This document shows positions 5,633 through 6,024 of a DNA stretch of 6,024 nt, one piece after another. The position numbers and the translations under genes were made by a program. The stretch lies in NCBI GenBank assembly GCA_023667385.1, contig JAMPAE010000099.1, forward strand, positions 1 to 6,024, written 5' to 3'. The DNA is from Ruminococcus sp. GTDB lineage: Bacteria > Bacillota > Clostridia > Oscillospirales > Acutalibacteraceae. Below the pieces are notes generated by a model. The model saw only the letters and a list, made by a program, of their open reading frames with translations, made no database searches and was not told the DNA's origin. Position 1 is the stretch's first letter; each line of letters opens with the position of its first letter.

Positions 5633-6024
5633 ATGGCAGCAAAAGTAAAAGTACGAATAGCGGACGGAACGTTCGTAGAATTAACCCAACAGGCAGACGG
5701 CAAGACATACAAAGGTACGGCGATTGCACCTGACTATTCATCGTATTTGCTCAACGATGGACATTATGTACCGATTACGGTACAAGCATATGATGAAGAT
5801 ATTCCGTCACTGGAGGACACTGTATCAGTCAGTCATGCCACGCTCGGCGAAAAGTGTAAGCTGAGGGTTATGGAAGAATTTAAGCCGACTGTCAGCTTCA
5901 TTTCCCCCACAACGGGTGCAAAACTCATCAACAATATGCCGACAATTGAGTTTAATGTTCTCGATAACTCAAACGGTCAGTCAGACGGTTACTCAGGCAT
6001 TGACCTTGGCAGTATTGAACTTGT
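5633..6024 (+). CDS. Partial structural protein, probably Ig-like; runs off the window
   Basis: An open frame starts at ATG 5633 and continues through the window end without a stop, giving 130 complete codons. A purine-rich site AGAAAGGAAGG (5614-5624) lies 8 bases before the start. The N-terminal residues MAAKVKVRIADGTFVELTQQ lead into a beta-rich domain of about 80 residues, with YLLNDGHYVPITVQAYDED near 39-56 and a LGEKCKLRVMEE segment at 71-82. A second domain then opens with KPTVSFISPTTGAKLINNMPTIEFNVLDNSNGQSDGYSGID; the P-T-x-x-F-x-SP and N-x-P-T-I-x-F-x-x-x-D pattern is that of bacterial Ig-like domains. I do not recognise the protein as a whole. Because it follows the fibre, it may be an accessory fibre, tail decoration or adhesion protein. 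No signal peptide is visible, which fits a virion component better than a secreted protein. Confidence 0.7.
   Translation, partial: MAAKVKVRIADGTFVELTQQADGKTYKGTAIAPDYSSYLLNDGHYVPITVQAYDEDIPSLEDTVSVSHATLGEKCKLRVMEEFKPTVSFISPTTGAKLINNMPTIEFNVLDNSNGQSDGYSGIDLGSIEL

Noticed and set aside
1..6024. tRNA, rRNA, CRISPR, insertion sequence, attachment site or defence genes
   Set aside because: No cloverleaf, spaced repeat array, transposase, integrase or known defence protein was seen; the window is filled with tail structural genes.

Overview
The window is a stretch of late structural genes from a phage with a contractile tail: the baseplate module of a myovirus-type prophage, or of a phage-tail-like particle. 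All genes are on the + strand, and coding sequence covers almost the whole window. The host is most likely a low-GC Firmicute of the Clostridia, possibly a gut Ruminococcus- or Eubacterium-like lineage. The grounds are a base composition near 40% GC by eye, strong AGGAGGTGAT-type ribosome binding sites, the standard genetic code, and a gene order resembling the Bacillus PBSX xkdP-xkdU block. Host assignment from composition alone is tentative.

Layout: (1) 10-864, a Dit-like baseplate protein carrying SH3b and LysM wall-binding domains; (2) 869-1189, a small baseplate plug-like protein; (3) 1191-2069, the baseplate hub (gpD/gp44/XkdQ role); (4) 2075-2446, a short Gp138-type OB-fold spike protein; (5) 2447-2797, a gp25/gpW-like wedge or sheath-initiator protein; (6) 2790-3962, a baseplate J wedge protein; (7) 3949-4551, a gpI/Phage_Wedge1-like wedge protein; (8) 4567-5568, a repeat-bearing tail fibre; (9) 5633 to the window end, the start of an unrecognised, probably Ig-like, structural protein that continues outside. 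Genes 1-7 overlap or lie within a few bases of each other, which indicates one transcript and probably coupled translation. The fibre follows after 15 bases. The last gene is set off by a 64-base gap that contains a weak terminator-like hairpin.

How they work together: the Dit-like/LysM protein, plug, hub and spike would form the central part of the baseplate at the end of the tail tube. gp25-like, J-like and I-like proteins would form the wedges that hold the sheath and respond to host contact. The fibre, attached through the I-like protein, would recognise the cell surface, and the SH3b and LysM domains could hold the baseplate at the peptidoglycan.

No capsid, packaging, lysis, integration or defence gene is visible, so the sequence alone does not separate a complete phage from a defective prophage or tailocin. 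I see no wholly new system. The points most worth a second look are a 15-bp terminator-like hairpin inside the hub gene, a perfect 38-bp direct repeat in the fibre gene spaced so that recombination would delete 144 codons in frame, the SH3b plus LysM combination on the baseplate protein, and the spike with no visible tip.
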